A DNA stretch of 64,000 bases, from positions 21,587,711 through 21,651,710 of the forward strand of contig JAJKFL010000012.1 of the NCBI GenBank assembly GCA_021186555.1. Reading direction: 5' to 3'. Shown piece after piece: positions 35,637 through 46,997 of this stretch. Below the pieces are notes generated by a model. It had not been told where the DNA came from and ran no database searches. It saw only the letters and a program-made list of their open reading frames with translations. This DNA is from Reticulitermes speratus (taxonomy: Eukaryota > Arthropoda > Insecta > Blattodea > Rhinotermitidae). The number at the start of each line of letters is the position of its first letter. Position 1 is the first letter of the stretch. A program made the translations under genes and the position numbers.

Positions 35637-36258
35637 TCCACTGGATTTGGACCACTGGCCAACAAATTTCCCATTTTCATCAACATATTTATAGACTTTG
35701 TTGTGTATTAAATTATGTAACTAGTTTACACAGCCTAGCGTCGAATTCTATGTTATGGTGTATAGTGAATTACAAAGATAAAGAAGAATATTGCTTGGTC
35801 CTAATTTTGGTTCTTCCTCAGGCAATTCCCTGGACGTACTGGCAACATATCACAAAGAGCCTTAGTCGCGATGATTCGTGGTCCGGCCGAGAATTGAACC
35901 TCTACTCTCCCCAGCAAAAATAAAATTTTTACTGCTACAAACAACTTACTCGGTTTGATTTCACTGAATATAACAAATTAAATATATTTCTTAACGCTGA
36001 TTATTCTGTTGTAGCAGACAGGTGAACTCCGAACTTCAGCACATCTTACTCTCCATGGTATTGTCAACTAACACTCGTCCGTCTTCCTCTGAATTTTTCC
36101 ACCCGTTGCTAATTATTCTTTGTCACCATACTTAACTGTCATTGCACCGCAAATCTCAATGATTTTCACAGCGTCTAGTGATAAAAGTGTCACCACAAAT
36201 TGACACCACACGCCGCTGTTTTTCTTTAGTGCCACGTTGAACGTGTTACACAGTGATC
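35637..36258. other. Unassigned sequence
   Basis: No gene or repeat recognised with confidence. Confidence 0.4.
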
Positions 36259-36559
36259 ATAGGCTTCCTTGGGCCGGGATAGCGTAGTCGGTGTAGCGAC
36301 TCGCTACGGGCTCGACGGCCGGGAATCGAATCCCGGTGGGGGCGAGATTTTTCGCAGCCATCCAGACCGGCCCTGGGGCCTACCCAGCCTCCTATAACAA
36401 TGGGTACCGGGCCTCTTTCCCGGGGGTAAAGCGGCCGGGGCGTGGAGTTGAACACCCACCCTTATCTAGCGCCGAGGTTAAAGAAAGAGTAGAGCTATAC
36501 CTCTACTCCCCCTCTGGGCCTTCGTGGCCTGTTCTAGGGAGAACTTTATAGGCTTCCTT
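36259..36559 (+). mobile_element. SINE family C, complete, 12-bp TSD
   Basis: The element is 36271-36547 between exact repeats ATAGGCTTCCTT (36259-36270 and 36548-36559). The head is GGATAGCGTAGTCGGTGTAG with B-box-like GGAATCGAATCCC. It is the best-preserved family C copy here, close to 11496-11792, and lacks poly-A. Confidence 0.9.
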
Positions 36560-36924
36560 AATGCTATCGACTTTACTTTTGACGTAAACTAAAATTACTT
36601 TTATATATTGCGAGGATTCAAGTTTCAAAAAACACCATTCTTTGCTGGGTTGGGTCTTGCATAATTTTAAAGACGGGAATTGTAGAGGCGAAAGATAATA
36701 TTTTTTTTAATAAGCAAAGAACTTAATAAAAACGAAATAAGAAAGAGTGTAAGCAGTGCATATTGTTGCTGCCGTTGTGATTCGCGCTTCCTGCCGGCTT
36801 GCCTGATTGTGTTAAAGACACTCGGAGTAGACACTCAGAAGATCCCTTATTGGTCAGACTTGTAAGTCTCGAATTGTAACTTTCTGTCAGTGTTGTGACA
36901 TATCTCTACCATGTACACCCGTAT

Positions 36925-37013
36925 AATGAGATAGCAAAACCAACAAGGTGCACTTTTCGTAAGATATTTGCGATTCGACATGTTTCGGCTTAACAGCCAT
37001 CGTCAGAGGCCAC
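36925..37013 (-). mobile_element. PLE-type solo end with hammerhead ribozyme
   Basis: The outer motif ACCAACAAGGTGCAC (about 36939-36953) matches the ends of the palindromic elements. Only one arm is present. Confidence 0.6.
36977..37006 (-). ncRNA. Hammerhead ribozyme with canonical GTC site
   Basis: - strand: CTGACGA (37006-37000), helix II GGCT/AGCC with a GTTA tetraloop (36998-36987), GAAAC (36986-36982), C-AT-G helix III, and GTC (36979-36977) as cleavage triplet. The core is intact; no adjacent helix I is obvious. Confidence 0.65.
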
Positions 37014-37047
37014 AGTAACAGGGCAGGAATATTACAAGACCGTTACA

Positions 37048-37328
37048 TATTCAGAGATAAAGTAACGGTAAAGGTAAAGCAATCCCATTACAGGCCTGGA
37101 CAGGCCCTTAGGGTTCCAGGAGGTTGAGGATCCCAGATTTCTAGACAATCGGCACATGAAGGTGGTAAGGTTGTCAGCCTAACGCACTGGCCGCCTTTAC
37201 CCCCAGGAAATATTCCTGTTACTCATTTCTGTTAGAGGCTGGGTCGACCCCAGGGCCATAATGCGACCGGAAGGATTATGTCAATGACACCATCGGGAAT
37301 CGAACCCACAACCTTCCTATTCAGAGAT
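37048..37328 (-). mobile_element. SINE-like element, family D, 11-bp TSD
   Basis: The element is 37059-37317 between exact repeats TATTCAGAGAT (37048-37058 and 37318-37328). The right end, read on the - strand, gives GGTTGTGGGTTCGATTCCCG, a tRNA B-box region with the A-box lost. The left end is an ACCTTT-type tail. This is the only copy seen here. Confidence 0.75.
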
Positions 37329-37984
37329 CAAATACGAATATAAATACAATAATAAAACTGCAGAAAGGACGTATAAGATAATGAATATACAATTAAAATA
37401 TTTAATCGGTTTAGAAAACTGGCAGGGTTAAAATCTTCTTATGGAGCGCTTCATGAAGTGTCGTCTATGTATGTTAAGTGCATAAAAATAATGAATTGAT
37501 GGGTAGGATACAGTAGAGCCAAGTGTCTTACAATGTGTGATAAGTTGGGCTGCCGGCAACATGCCGCAGCGTAGTGGAAGATATAGACTGCAGCCTGACT
37601 GTGCCGATGTAGAGGTATATCGGCACGTCCCAGTGAAAGTGGCAGTGACCTGTCTTTGTGATGGGTTTGTATCAAACAATATTTTCTGGATTATTTTACT
37701 ATCTAATTTCTGTCAGTGATTTAAAGTTCTGGCGGGAGTCACTATTATTTTACTGTCTTACTTCCGATGTTTCGGAAGAACCTGCTACCTTAATTTTCAG
37801 GACAGAAGAATTAAATTCTCTGCACTGAATTTCTCACTTTTATACAACCAAGTTAAGCAACTTACGAAATTCATTTTCTCTAACCCCTTCCGCTTGTGCA
37901 GCCACTCTCCGTAACATTCCATTACTAAACCCTTTCGTTGTAGTCTATAGACTATTAAGAAGCCTGCCAATTCGCACCAACTAC
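37329..37984. other. Unassigned sequence
   Basis: No gene recognised; the sequence ends next to the 3' end of the LINE. Confidence 0.4.
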
Positions 37985-38031
37985 AGATTCATTCATTCTG
38001 TAGTCTGTCTTACGACAGGTTCGTAGCCTCT

Positions 38032-39670
38032 TCAAAAGAGAGATCTCCACAGGGTGCGATCTAGTGTTTCCTCTTTCAATTTCCAGTATCTTCTCTTTTC
38101 CTTAAGGTCATCCAGTAGCTGCTTACTTCTTCTCCCTCGTCTTCCCGTCATTTCTATCCTTCCTTTTAACTTTCCTTCAATCACGTGTTTCAGAAGGCAG
38201 TTTCTACGCAAGATGTGACCAATCCAGTTAGCCTTTCTTCTTTTTATTGTATGTAGGATATTCCTCTCCTTCTTGACTCTGTGTAATACTTCTTCATTTC
38301 TCACACGATCGGTCCAACTGATCTTCTCCATTCTTCTCCAGCACCAAATTTCAAATCTTTCCAGATACTTCTGATCCATTTTCCCAAGTGTCCACGTTTC
38401 AGCACCATACAAAGCTATGCTCCAAATGTAGCACTTTACTAGTTTCTTCCTTAAATTTAAGTCCAGTTTGCTGGTGAAAAGATTCTTCTTCTTGTTGAAT
38501 GCTGCTTTAGCCATGGCAATTCTGGATTTAATTTCACGTGTACACCTTGCATCATTTGTTATCATGCTACCCAAATAATTGAAATATTCTACATTCTCCA
38601 ATTGCTTTTGATCTATCATAATTTTCTTTGGGGCTGGTTGCCTTGAGATTCTCATTACCTTAGTTTTTTCCACATTCATTTCCATTCCATAGCGTCTTCC
38701 AATTTCAATTAGCCTATCAATCATGCCCTGTAGCACCTTTTCTTCCCTAGCCAGTAGCACAAGGTCATCTGCATATTTCACAGTGCGAATTACTTGTCCT
38801 CCTATTTTGAAGTCTCCAAACCCTTCAAGAGCTTCCTTGGTAAGGTATTCGCTGTATAAGTTGAACAGAATGGGCGACAAACAGCAACCTTGTCTAACTC
38901 CTCTTCCAATCTTCACATTCCCCTTGGTCCAGTCGTATTTTCACACACTGTTCCATGTACAATTTGCTGATCAATCTTCTTTCGCGCCAGTCTATCCCAA
39001 TTCCCTTAAGGATCTGCATTAATTTGCTCCAGTTGACACGGTCAAATGCCTTCTGCCAGTCTATGAAGCAAGCACACAATTCCTCATCTATGACCAAGGT
39101 TAGTTCTGATATTATTCTCAGCATCCCAATTTCATCCCTAGTTCCTTTTCCTCTCCTAAATCCAAACTGATCTTCTCCAAGCACATCCTCAATCTTCCTT
39201 TCAATCCTTCTTCTAAGTATCCTCGCTACTAACTTTGCAGCATGTGCAATGAAACTGATTGTGCGATGGTCGCTGCATTTTGTAGCTTTGGGCTTCTTCT
39301 TTAAAGCAATCATTGTAACTTCAATGAAATCTCTGGGCCACTCCCCAGTTACACATATGCTGTTGATCAGCTGTGTCATTAGTCTGAGACCATCTTCTCC
39401 CAACAATTTGAGTACATCCCCAGGTACACCATCATCTCCTGTAGCCTTCTTATCCCTCATTTCCTTGATAGCTTTTTCCACTTCACTTTGCATAATATAA
39501 GGGTCTTTCTCGTCTTCATCTACTTCAGCTTCAGGTTCGACTTCTAGGTGTTCTGGTCGATTAGATCGATCGTAGAGCTCTGTGATATAATTCTCCCAAA
39601 TTTGCAGTAGGCCTACTCGTCTCTGATCTATTATTATATTCCCTTGAGAGTCTTCGATGCTAACGTTTTA
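38032..39670 (-). pseudogene. RTE/BovB-like LINE reverse transcriptase, 5'-truncated, one frameshift
   Basis: The - strand encodes the C-terminal half of a non-LTR retrotransposon polyprotein. Part 1 (39670-38894) has the linker before the RT domain (VEKAIKEMRDKKATG), fingers (DQFGFRRGKGTRDEI) and motif A (FIDWQKAFDRVNW). Part 2 (38916-38032) has GVRQGCCLSPILFNLYSEY, an intact KYADDLVLLA catalytic motif, the thumb, and a tail with GAETWTLGK, RFEIWCWRRMEKISW and NWIGHILRRN. A frameshift at about 38915 separates the parts, and a stop near 39671 marks the 5' truncation; the endonuclease is missing. The order FExWCWRR...WIGHxLRR resembles RTE/BovB-type elements, but the clade was not tested by phylogeny. 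Confidence 0.85.
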
Positions 39671-39832
39671 AATTCCATGGTCGTGCTTAATCACAAGGAG
39701 ACTTACAGGATGACCGTTACAGTCGAAACATGTTGCAAGTTAGAAGAAAATTACAACAGTGTTAGTTGTACCGACGGGAAAGTATTGCAATCCATATAGC
39801 TTACTAGCAGCTCTTTACACGCTTATATCTGC
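39671..39832 (+). other. Junction with a decayed hammerhead-like stretch
   Basis: Near 39697-39735 the + strand has GACCGTTACAGTC as a hairpin followed by GAAAC and ATGTTG, but the first core element is degenerate (ACAGGA). I read this as a dead relative of the PLE-type elements. Confidence 0.35.
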
Positions 39833-40075
39833 TCAGCTAATAAATATATTCCCTGTTTTTATAGAACCCGAAGGACCGTTATCCTGTTCGGAAGCCCGCC
39901 ACTTGTCTTTATCCTGAGCCACATGCACAAAGTCTACATCCTCATCGTTCTTTTCTTTATTTTCTATTTTAATGATATCCTGCGACTTACGCTTAGTTCT
40001 TCTAAGTGTCTTTTGGCTTTTTGTTCTGCGGACTAAAATTCTGTAAGCATCTCTCATTTCTTCCATTTACAATGC
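39833..40075 (-). pseudogene. LINE C-terminal fragment
   Basis: The - strand reads MEEMRDAYRILVRR, then VHVAQDKDKWRA, matching the 'MGExRNAYRxLVG...WxxLAQDRDxWRA' tail of the LINE family also seen at 58180-58620. The catalytic part is absent and the copy is diverged. Confidence 0.6.
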
Positions 40076-42241
40076 ATCCACCCCGCAGCAAATTCTCCTT
40101 TATTTATAAGCGAAATAATACCTGGTAAACGGTAGGTCTACATACAGCAGTTACGAAGCTCCTAATTATATAATTTTTTCCACCTTACTGATTCCTCCTC
40201 ACTTCTAGCTAGAGAATATTCTTAATACTTGATAATATATTTCCTTGCCTTGAGAAGACTTAGGACCACACACCCATCATCGCCTGTCCGTGACTGCCTA
40301 CTAAGTACTATATCCTGTTCACAAATACCCTCCATATCCACAGGTCGTCTCCTCCACGCATTAACCTAATGATGCGCCAAGCCGTGGTGACAAGGTAGCC
40401 AAAATAAGGAAACTACCTTCAAAAGTACAAATACTATCAGCGTGCTTACGTTAGGCCTACTTAAATCTGACAATCACTTTTCGTAGTGGTGTTTCGCACC
40501 TACCATATTTAGCGGTCAAACCGCCACAAGTAGAGGACAGGCGTAGATGGAAGGTAATATTAAAATTAATGTAAAGGAATAGAGGGTTTCGGGTGTCGAG
40601 TGGGTCCATCTGGCTCAGGATATGGACCAAGACGGGCTGTTGTGAACATGTAATGAAACTTCAGCTTCAATACATTGCAGAGAATTTAACTTGCTGAGCG
40701 ACTGAATACCTGCCTAAGAGAGACTCTGCTAGGTGAAGTTGGTCAGATGGATCAAAACACAGAGCGACGCTTATGAAAATGACGAAACCGACGTGAAGAG
40801 AGTAGGCATTGCGATCTGGAACATTCCGCACTGCTGCTGAGGCAATAATTATGTTTCAAATTCCCGTAAACACCGAGCCATTTATTTTCGTTCCTGGACA
40901 GCGAGAGTTTTATGATTGACAAACTGCAGGTGTTTTGTATTTTAATGGTACAGCGCAGTCTGATACTACACAGACGAGAGGCCAGTCATGTCTTACTTCG
41001 TGGCACGGGGTCTACATTCAGCATTCGAAACTAGTTCAAGTGATCAAGACATGTCCTCGATTCTAAAGGGTTCTGAACATGATATGTTATAGCATAGGAT
41101 AAGATTAGGTGGTTTCGACAGGCTTTCATTCGGTTATCTCCAATTACTTCCGAGTAGATGCAATGTTGCTTACAGCTGGTGGCGGTATTCAGGTACCATT
41201 GCCGTTGGATGTCAATCTCGTGATGGAATTTCTGCCCTCAAACAGGGAATGTGGGACCAAAATATCACAATGGACCGTAAACTTCCATTTATGAGTATTA
41301 CAGACAAAATAAACGAAAAGCAAGTTATAAAATGTATAGCGTCAACTTTCTGTGATGCTAGGACATTTACATTTAATTATTTTCAAAGCAGCAGGAGTTA
41401 CATTAAAGTGTATTGCTTACAAGATATTTTCTCTACAGCCTTTGTTTGAAACTCTTTGCACTTCGATAAGCAGGCCTGTTCCTCAAGATACGATGAGAAT
41501 GGGCGCAGGAAACAACGTACATCTTCACTGCTGTTAAAATTGTCAGATCTAAATGAACATACAAACAGTCCACAATTTTTCGTAAAACTTTCCAGGATCA
41601 GACTTAAACAAAACGGTTTAACCTTTCGAAAATTCTATCATGCGCATAGAAACACGGAGCAGTATTAACCTTTTAAATTCTAGAGGTTACTTTACGTACC
41701 GCCAGATTTAACATTCAGCAATTCTACACGATGCTCACATTGGGTTTATGTGTTGTGAATGGATCTCGGAACAAACAGCGACTTTTGCCTTATGCAACAT
41801 TAACAGATTAGTTTTGTTTAACCAAGGTGGAGAGTGTTTACAGCGAGGTATGCACTGAGTCTTTATATAAAACAGAAACGTTTCATTTTCAGATGGTTAA
41901 TAGACGCTCTGCGCCAGAAAAAACATAAGTACTTAAAATGCAGTTTATAAGCAATGCGTTGCCTGTAACACAAATATCAAATGAAATCCTGCGTAAGCAG
42001 AAGTCCACTGGATATTTATGTCACAGAAATTAAAATCATTGACTGACGATAACAAGAAAAGTCTGTGACCTATTGCAATAAACAGAAAATAGGCTTAGTG
42101 TTTAAAGTTGCTACAAAACTATACAAATGTGAGGCACACATGGCTACGAAGGGGAATAAACACACGGACTGCAGGATTATGTGCAGTATTAATATATTGT
42201 CTTTGTAATTCTTGCATTGCCATGGACCGATATGACTCCCA
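40076..42241. other. Unassigned sequence
   Basis: About 2.2 kb with no recognised gene or repeat; overlapping short frames near 41109-41668 have no domains. Confidence 0.4.
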
Positions 42242-42518
42242 CCGAATACATCTTTTTTTTTCATGTCGCGACAGCCCCTAATGGACTAGGACCTCCTCAT
42301 TGTCAAGGATTCACGACCACACTCAGACACACCACACTCGGTAGGACTCCTCTGGACGGGTGATCAGCCCGATTCAGAGACTCTACCTGACAACACACAA
42401 CACACACAAGAGACAGACACCACGCCCCCGGTTGGATTCGAATCCGCAATCCCAGCAAGCGAGCGGCCTCATAACATGCCTTAGACCGCGCGGCCACTGA
42501 GATCGACCCGAATGCATC
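42242..42518 (-). mobile_element. tRNA-derived SINE, family B, copy 2, 11-bp TSD
   Basis: The element is 42253-42507, flanked by CCGAATACATC (42242-42252) and CCGAATGCATC (42508-42518), one mismatch. A T-run at left is the tail; the - strand head has GGATTCGAATCC-like B-box sequence. It aligns along its length with 2960-3223. Confidence 0.85.
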
Positions 42519-42639
42519 ATACTGACTACAAAAGAGCACCGTTAACTGAACTACCACAAGAACAGGGGCCACATACACGTTACTTTCTGGGTAACCAACA
42601 TCATGAAACAGCGTGTTCCGCAATGTAGTTCCTCATTTG

Positions 42640-42850
42640 CTCAAACAGTTCCCCACATTTTGTGTAAGCCGGACGTTCATTACCATATGCACAAGCTCCT
42701 ACCAATGGCTCCTAAGCCAAATTAATCCATCTCACGCCCTTCCAAAATATTTATCTAATATACATTTTAATTTGATTCCACACGTACGCTGAATTCTTCA
42801 GAGATGACAATTTCTTTGTGTTTCCCGACCAAATATTTCTGTGATTATTT
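42640..42850 (-). mobile_element. LINE 3' fragment, heavily decayed
   Basis: The order 'cattttgtgtaagccggac', 'gttcattaccatatgcac', 'ctaagccaaattaatcc' follows the LINE 3' fragment at 25480-25760. Coding is destroyed. Confidence 0.4.
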
Positions 42851-43686
42851 TACATCTCATGCTCCACCATTCAGATGTCGCTTGATATTGTCATGCCAGT
42901 ACCATCCGATGTAAGAAGACATCACCAATAAGGCCCACACATCCACCTACTTGCAGAGGCGCTACAGCTGTGCTAATAAAACGGGACCTAACAGAGAACT
43001 GCCGAAAGCAGTTTCAATAGCATCCTTGTCACCGAGTGTCAAAGTGCACTGTTTTGTGAGCGGCAATTGAACTAGTTAAGGCGTAATGCTGCCTGCCGCA
43101 CACGCTCCCTCGCAGCGTGGTACCACTCTCAGGGGAAAACCGATACAATGGCCCACTGGGGACTCCTAGTGGGAGGATAAACGGGGAAGCAGACGGCGCC
43201 TGTGGTCTGCAGTGGACTGTTGCTATTGCATGCGGGCTTTCGAAATGTTGGTCTACATTGTGTAGACCTGCTGACTGTCTACACTTTGCTGTACACAGTA
43301 AGACCTAAAGCAGGAACTTACGTATATAGTTATTTATGAATCATGAACCAGGCTACATAGGCCTATAGTCGAATGGTTGGATAGTTGAATAAGAATGAAT
43401 TCCAAGAGATGTTACACAAAAACCTCCTTTGCATAATTTAGAGGTACTACTCCGGCATTTGTCTGGAGGCATTGAGGAAGACCACGAGAAACCTCCTACT
43501 GTAGCCGTGAGCACCTTTTCGGCATGATGGGCAAATGGAGAGAAAAATTTTGTCGGTCACATTATAAATAATGCCTATACTTTTTATTAATGTGTTATTA
43601 ACGACAGTAGCCTGTCAGTAGGCCTACTAGTGCCAACACTGGGATGGTAAAAAAATTAATATTTAAAAATTTGAGTAGGCCTATGT
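42851..43686. other. Unassigned sequence
   Basis: No recognised gene. Several TAGGCCTA octamers lie here (see findings). Confidence 0.4.
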
Positions 43687-43999
43687 AACTCCCCGAAGTT
43701 AGGCCGTGCCATGGCTCAGGCGGTTAGTCGCCGGCCTCTCACCGCGGAGACCCGGGTTCGATTCCGGTTCAGTCCATGTGGGATTTGTGGTGGACAATGT
43801 GGCACTGGGACAGGGTCTTCCCCGAGTACTCCGGTTTTCCCCTGTCAGTTTCATTCCACCTGTGCTCCATTAGACGGAAAAACGAAAAAACTAATCTTCA
43901 TCACAGGGTTAAACAATACGCCTCAAGGTTGCGGTGTGTCCATAGCATCTGCTGTGGGCCCTTAACCACCCCCCCCCCCAAAAAAACTCCCCGAAGTTA
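43687..43999 (+). mobile_element. SINE family A with 15-bp TSD, inside the hAT remnant
   Basis: The element is 43702-43984 between exact repeats AACTCCCCGAAGTTA (43687-43701 and 43985-43999). The target is hAT-derived sequence. It has an intact head (GCCATGGCTCAGGCGGTTAG, B-box GGTTCGATTCC), a C-run and a short A-tail. It shares diagnostic changes with the copy at 25170-25433. Confidence 0.9.
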
Positions 44000-44247
44000 C
44001 AGAGGCCTACCCATTTGTAACTTCCAGAAATGCTTATTATGTGTCGTGCATTGTTACTCAGCAATGGGATCTTATCACGAGGTGAATACAGTTGATAGCA
44101 GTCAGGAAGTGTAGCATCGTGAAATTTACTTTTTGGGTTTCCATCGCACTGTAAATCTATAAATTCCAAGCTTAAGAATATGTCTGCCATCCCGCTTTGC
44201 CGTCTACCGGGATAATCTTTTTGTTTACTGTCACTGACCTTTTGCAT
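43985..44247 (-). pseudogene. hAT transposase C-terminal fragment, copy 2 (inverted)
   Basis: Same translated motifs as 24886-25150 (GMADIFLSLEFIDLQCDGN, LPDCYQLYSPRDK, ARHIISISGSY), on the opposite strand 18.8 kb away. It contains only the C-terminal dimerisation region. This copy keeps both SINE target duplications, so it is closer to the ancestral arrangement. Confidence 0.7.
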
Positions 44248-44774
44248 TCAGCCCTAGACTGTGACGAACAAGACAATAGGAATTAAAGAGGCAAAGACTT
44301 CTGTGACAGAATCACTTCGAGACACTTGCTTACTTTCCGGTCCCTAAGCCAATAAGCAACGTTCGAGATGGAACTGCTGTTTATATTTTGGTATGAAATG
44401 TACGTAGCATTTTCAGTAACGCAACGTATTTTTGAATAATAATTTTGTACGCACTTACGAATTGGGAAAAGTAATTATTCTTCAAATTTCATAGCTTTTT
44501 GTTTCGTGTTTCTAAAATTAGGCAGCGGGCCGCATTTCAAAAGTAGAAGGGCTGCCTTTTGTCTATCGCTGCCGTATTCTGTCGGCCCCCTCTATGAAGG
44601 TAGGCCTACTCTCAAGTCCTGAGGTTGGAAGGTCAATACAGGTGGCATTTCTTCATATCCTAGCACCTTAGAAGGAAACAGCCAGTTTCCGAACAGCGAT
44701 GGCCTTTGTAGAAGGACAAAATCCGAAATAACAATCTTAAAACTTATGACTCGTCTTGTCAAATGGCTTTAACT
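44248..44774. other. Unassigned sequence
   Basis: No gene or repeat recognised. Confidence 0.4.
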
Positions 44775-44905
44775 TTGAGATCTGCGCTTTTATGGAATAT
44801 TATGCCGTGTCGTGTGGTAATTGTTTATCGACGTTTCGGGAAAACGCATAGGTACCAAATTCACGGGTCAAGAGTCCGTCCAGAAGAGCGCAGATCTCAT
44901 CAATA
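44775..44905 (-). mobile_element. PLE-type fragment, hammerhead decayed
   Basis: Similar along its length to 14915-15050 and 28995-29110. GAAAC remains (revcomp of GTTTC near 44833-44837), but helix II and the CTGANGA element are mutated (AATTCACGG). Ends TGAGATCTGCGCT (44777-44789) and AGCGCAGATCTCA (44886-44899) are inverted repeats. Confidence 0.5.
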
Positions 44906-46030
44906 TCGCGGGGGAAGCTCAAATCAAGGCTTTAAGTTTAGTTTAAAATCGATTGATAAAATAAATGTAACTCATGTAAGAAAATAAACAGCATCAACAT
45001 AAATTCCAACGGCAGAATAGTGACCAGTACATGTACAATATTTTTTAAGGAATGTAATCACCGAGCGTTACAAGACAAGACGAAACAAACAGAAACGCTG
45101 CCATTCGATGTTGCATGCTGTCGGAGTGACCAGAGATGTTTACTGCCATATGTTGGAACCATCTAACTGAGTCTTGTGAAACTCTGTATGAATGTCAATG
45201 TAAACACAACAGTTAACAGGGTCCAAGAGAAACTGATAGACGCTCAGCTACTCAAAAAATAATCCCACCTTTAAAGGAAGCCGAAGATCCATCACAGTGT
45301 CCACAAGATCTCCCCACTGCACCCAATCCTGGGCCGGAAAAATTCAATAGATTTATTTTAATAATAACCTTCCCTCTACCTTTAGGTCTCAAGAATAATC
45401 TCTCCTCTTCAGGGTCCTTACAGCCTTTCTTAAGATGTTAATGGTCGTTCACTGAATCAACAAATTCCTGCTTTTATGGAACCCTACACTTCATTACCGT
45501 GTTTACAACAGGCCGCTACTGACATTATTATTGACATGTTTACAGTACGCCGCTGCTGACATTATTCTTCATGCTTTCCAACCAGATCTTATGCACGTGT
45601 TTCATCCTCTCATACGTGCTACATGTAATACCCATTTCATTTTTTTAAAGAAACATTTGCGAAATTCAGTCTCTGGCCATGCTACGTATCCTTAAATTAA
45701 TTCAAATTGGCAAGTAGTAATACCCTATCCAAGGTACGCATACTGCGTGAGATGTAAGTCTATGTATATCTACTGGTTTTCTTTATTTTAAGCTGAGTAA
45801 GCCCGGCGTAATTGCTGAAATATTCTAGACCTTCTCGCTTTTATAAGCATATGTGCAGCGTCATAATATAAAAATCCCGCATTTAGGTATAAATTTTCTC
45901 TTTTATAAAGGTAATTAAGTAAAGTGTATGTTATGATAGATTACAAACCTGCTAATACTTGTGTAGCCCTATTTAAAAATAAGTAGATGCAACACTGTGT
46001 TGTAAGCTGTCACTAAATTTCCCTCTATCC
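44906..46030 (-). other. Mostly unassigned, with a decayed LINE 3' piece
   Basis: A stretch near 45470-45700 resembles the LINE 3' fragment ('ttttatggaaccc', 'ttcattaccgtgt', 'acaggccgctac') with a short internal duplication of 'cattattattgacatgttta' type sequence. Nothing else is recognised. Confidence 0.35.
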
Positions 46031-46034
46031 TCGC

Positions 46035-46270
46035 CAACTGGCAGTCGGTATTGTGACTGGGCTACGGGCCACATGCTCGAGGATAGTGGTTAGATTCCGG
46101 CAGAGGCAAGAGATTTTTCTCTTTTCCAAAATGTCCAGACCAGTTCTGAGGTCCACCCTGCCTCCCATTCAATGGGCAATGAATTCTTTGCAAGAGGGTA
46201 AAGTGGCCGGTGTGTAAAGCTGACCACTCGCCTACATCCAGTGTCAAAGTTAAGAATGTTGAAGTATGCA
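46035..46270 (+). mobile_element. SINE family C, degenerate
   Basis: The head 'ggcagtcggtattgtgactgg', then 'gctacgggcc', is tRNA-like. The body has 'agatttttctcttttccaaa', 'cagaccagttctgagg', 'aaagtggccggtg' and 'gttaagaatg'. It is truncated before the family's tail. Confidence 0.65.
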
Positions 46271-46645
46271 GCATCTTTCCCTTCCACAAGACTCACAGTC
46301 CATCACCATTCACCCCACCACATCCAGCCATGGCGCCAAAATATGAAATGTTACACACAAAACCAGTCCGGTCTGTCAGAAGCACCAGGGCCACCCTCAC
46401 ATTCTCGTATGGAATAAAACGTTTCCCATGTCGTGCACTGCGCCTGCAGAAGATGAAACTTCACCGTCGTAAATCTCAACACTTGGGACGGGAAATGTCA
46501 TGTGTGAGGGAAATAGCCTATGGTTTATTGCGCAACAGTTGGCAGTCAACCTGTCTCCATATTGCTCCATGCAACACAATGGGGATCATATGCGAACATT
46601 CTTCAATGTTTTAAATTCCCACATTCTTAGGTTGGTTTCCGCGTG
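46271..46645. other. Unassigned sequence
   Basis: Open frames on both strands (for example 46210-46614) have no recognisable domain and the first overlaps the SINE; not called. Confidence 0.4.
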
Positions 46646-46652
46646 GAAAAAT

Positions 46653-46735
46653 AGTCCTCTAAAAATCTAGAGGACTAGGTAAGCCTAATGCATACGTCAG
46701 TCTAGTCTAGACCGACGTATGCAATGGGCTTATGT
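46653..46735. repeat. Two adjacent hairpins
   Basis: The first is GTCCTCT/AGAGGAC with an 8-nt loop (about 46654-46675). The second, 46679-46735, pairs TAAGCC..TGCATACGTC with GACGTATGCA..GGGCTTA around a TCTAGTCTAGA centre. The function is unknown; it could be a small hairpin element. Confidence 0.6.
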
Positions 46736-46997
46736 AGACCTAAACAATAATATTTTATTCAATTACTCAGTATACTTTCTATAAGCTCATTTCCTTACTC
46801 TTAAAGCGAAGTTCTGATATAGGAGCAGAATCAGCGCCATTTAATGCAGTGGTAACAACACTTGAGGCAACTAGCGACTCTAGACAAGCAGTTACATAAT
46901 GTCGGTATAGCTCAAATTCCCTTCGTCTCCGATATGACGCCTCGTGGTTCCCTAAGTTTCTGGACAACTTAGTGGCCTCATCTTAAAGTTACAAAAT

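Noticed and set aside
43711-43965. Conserved-looking peptide beginning MAQAVSRRPLTAETRV, repeated at many sites
   Set aside because: This is the translated tRNA-like head and body of SINE family A, not a protein family.
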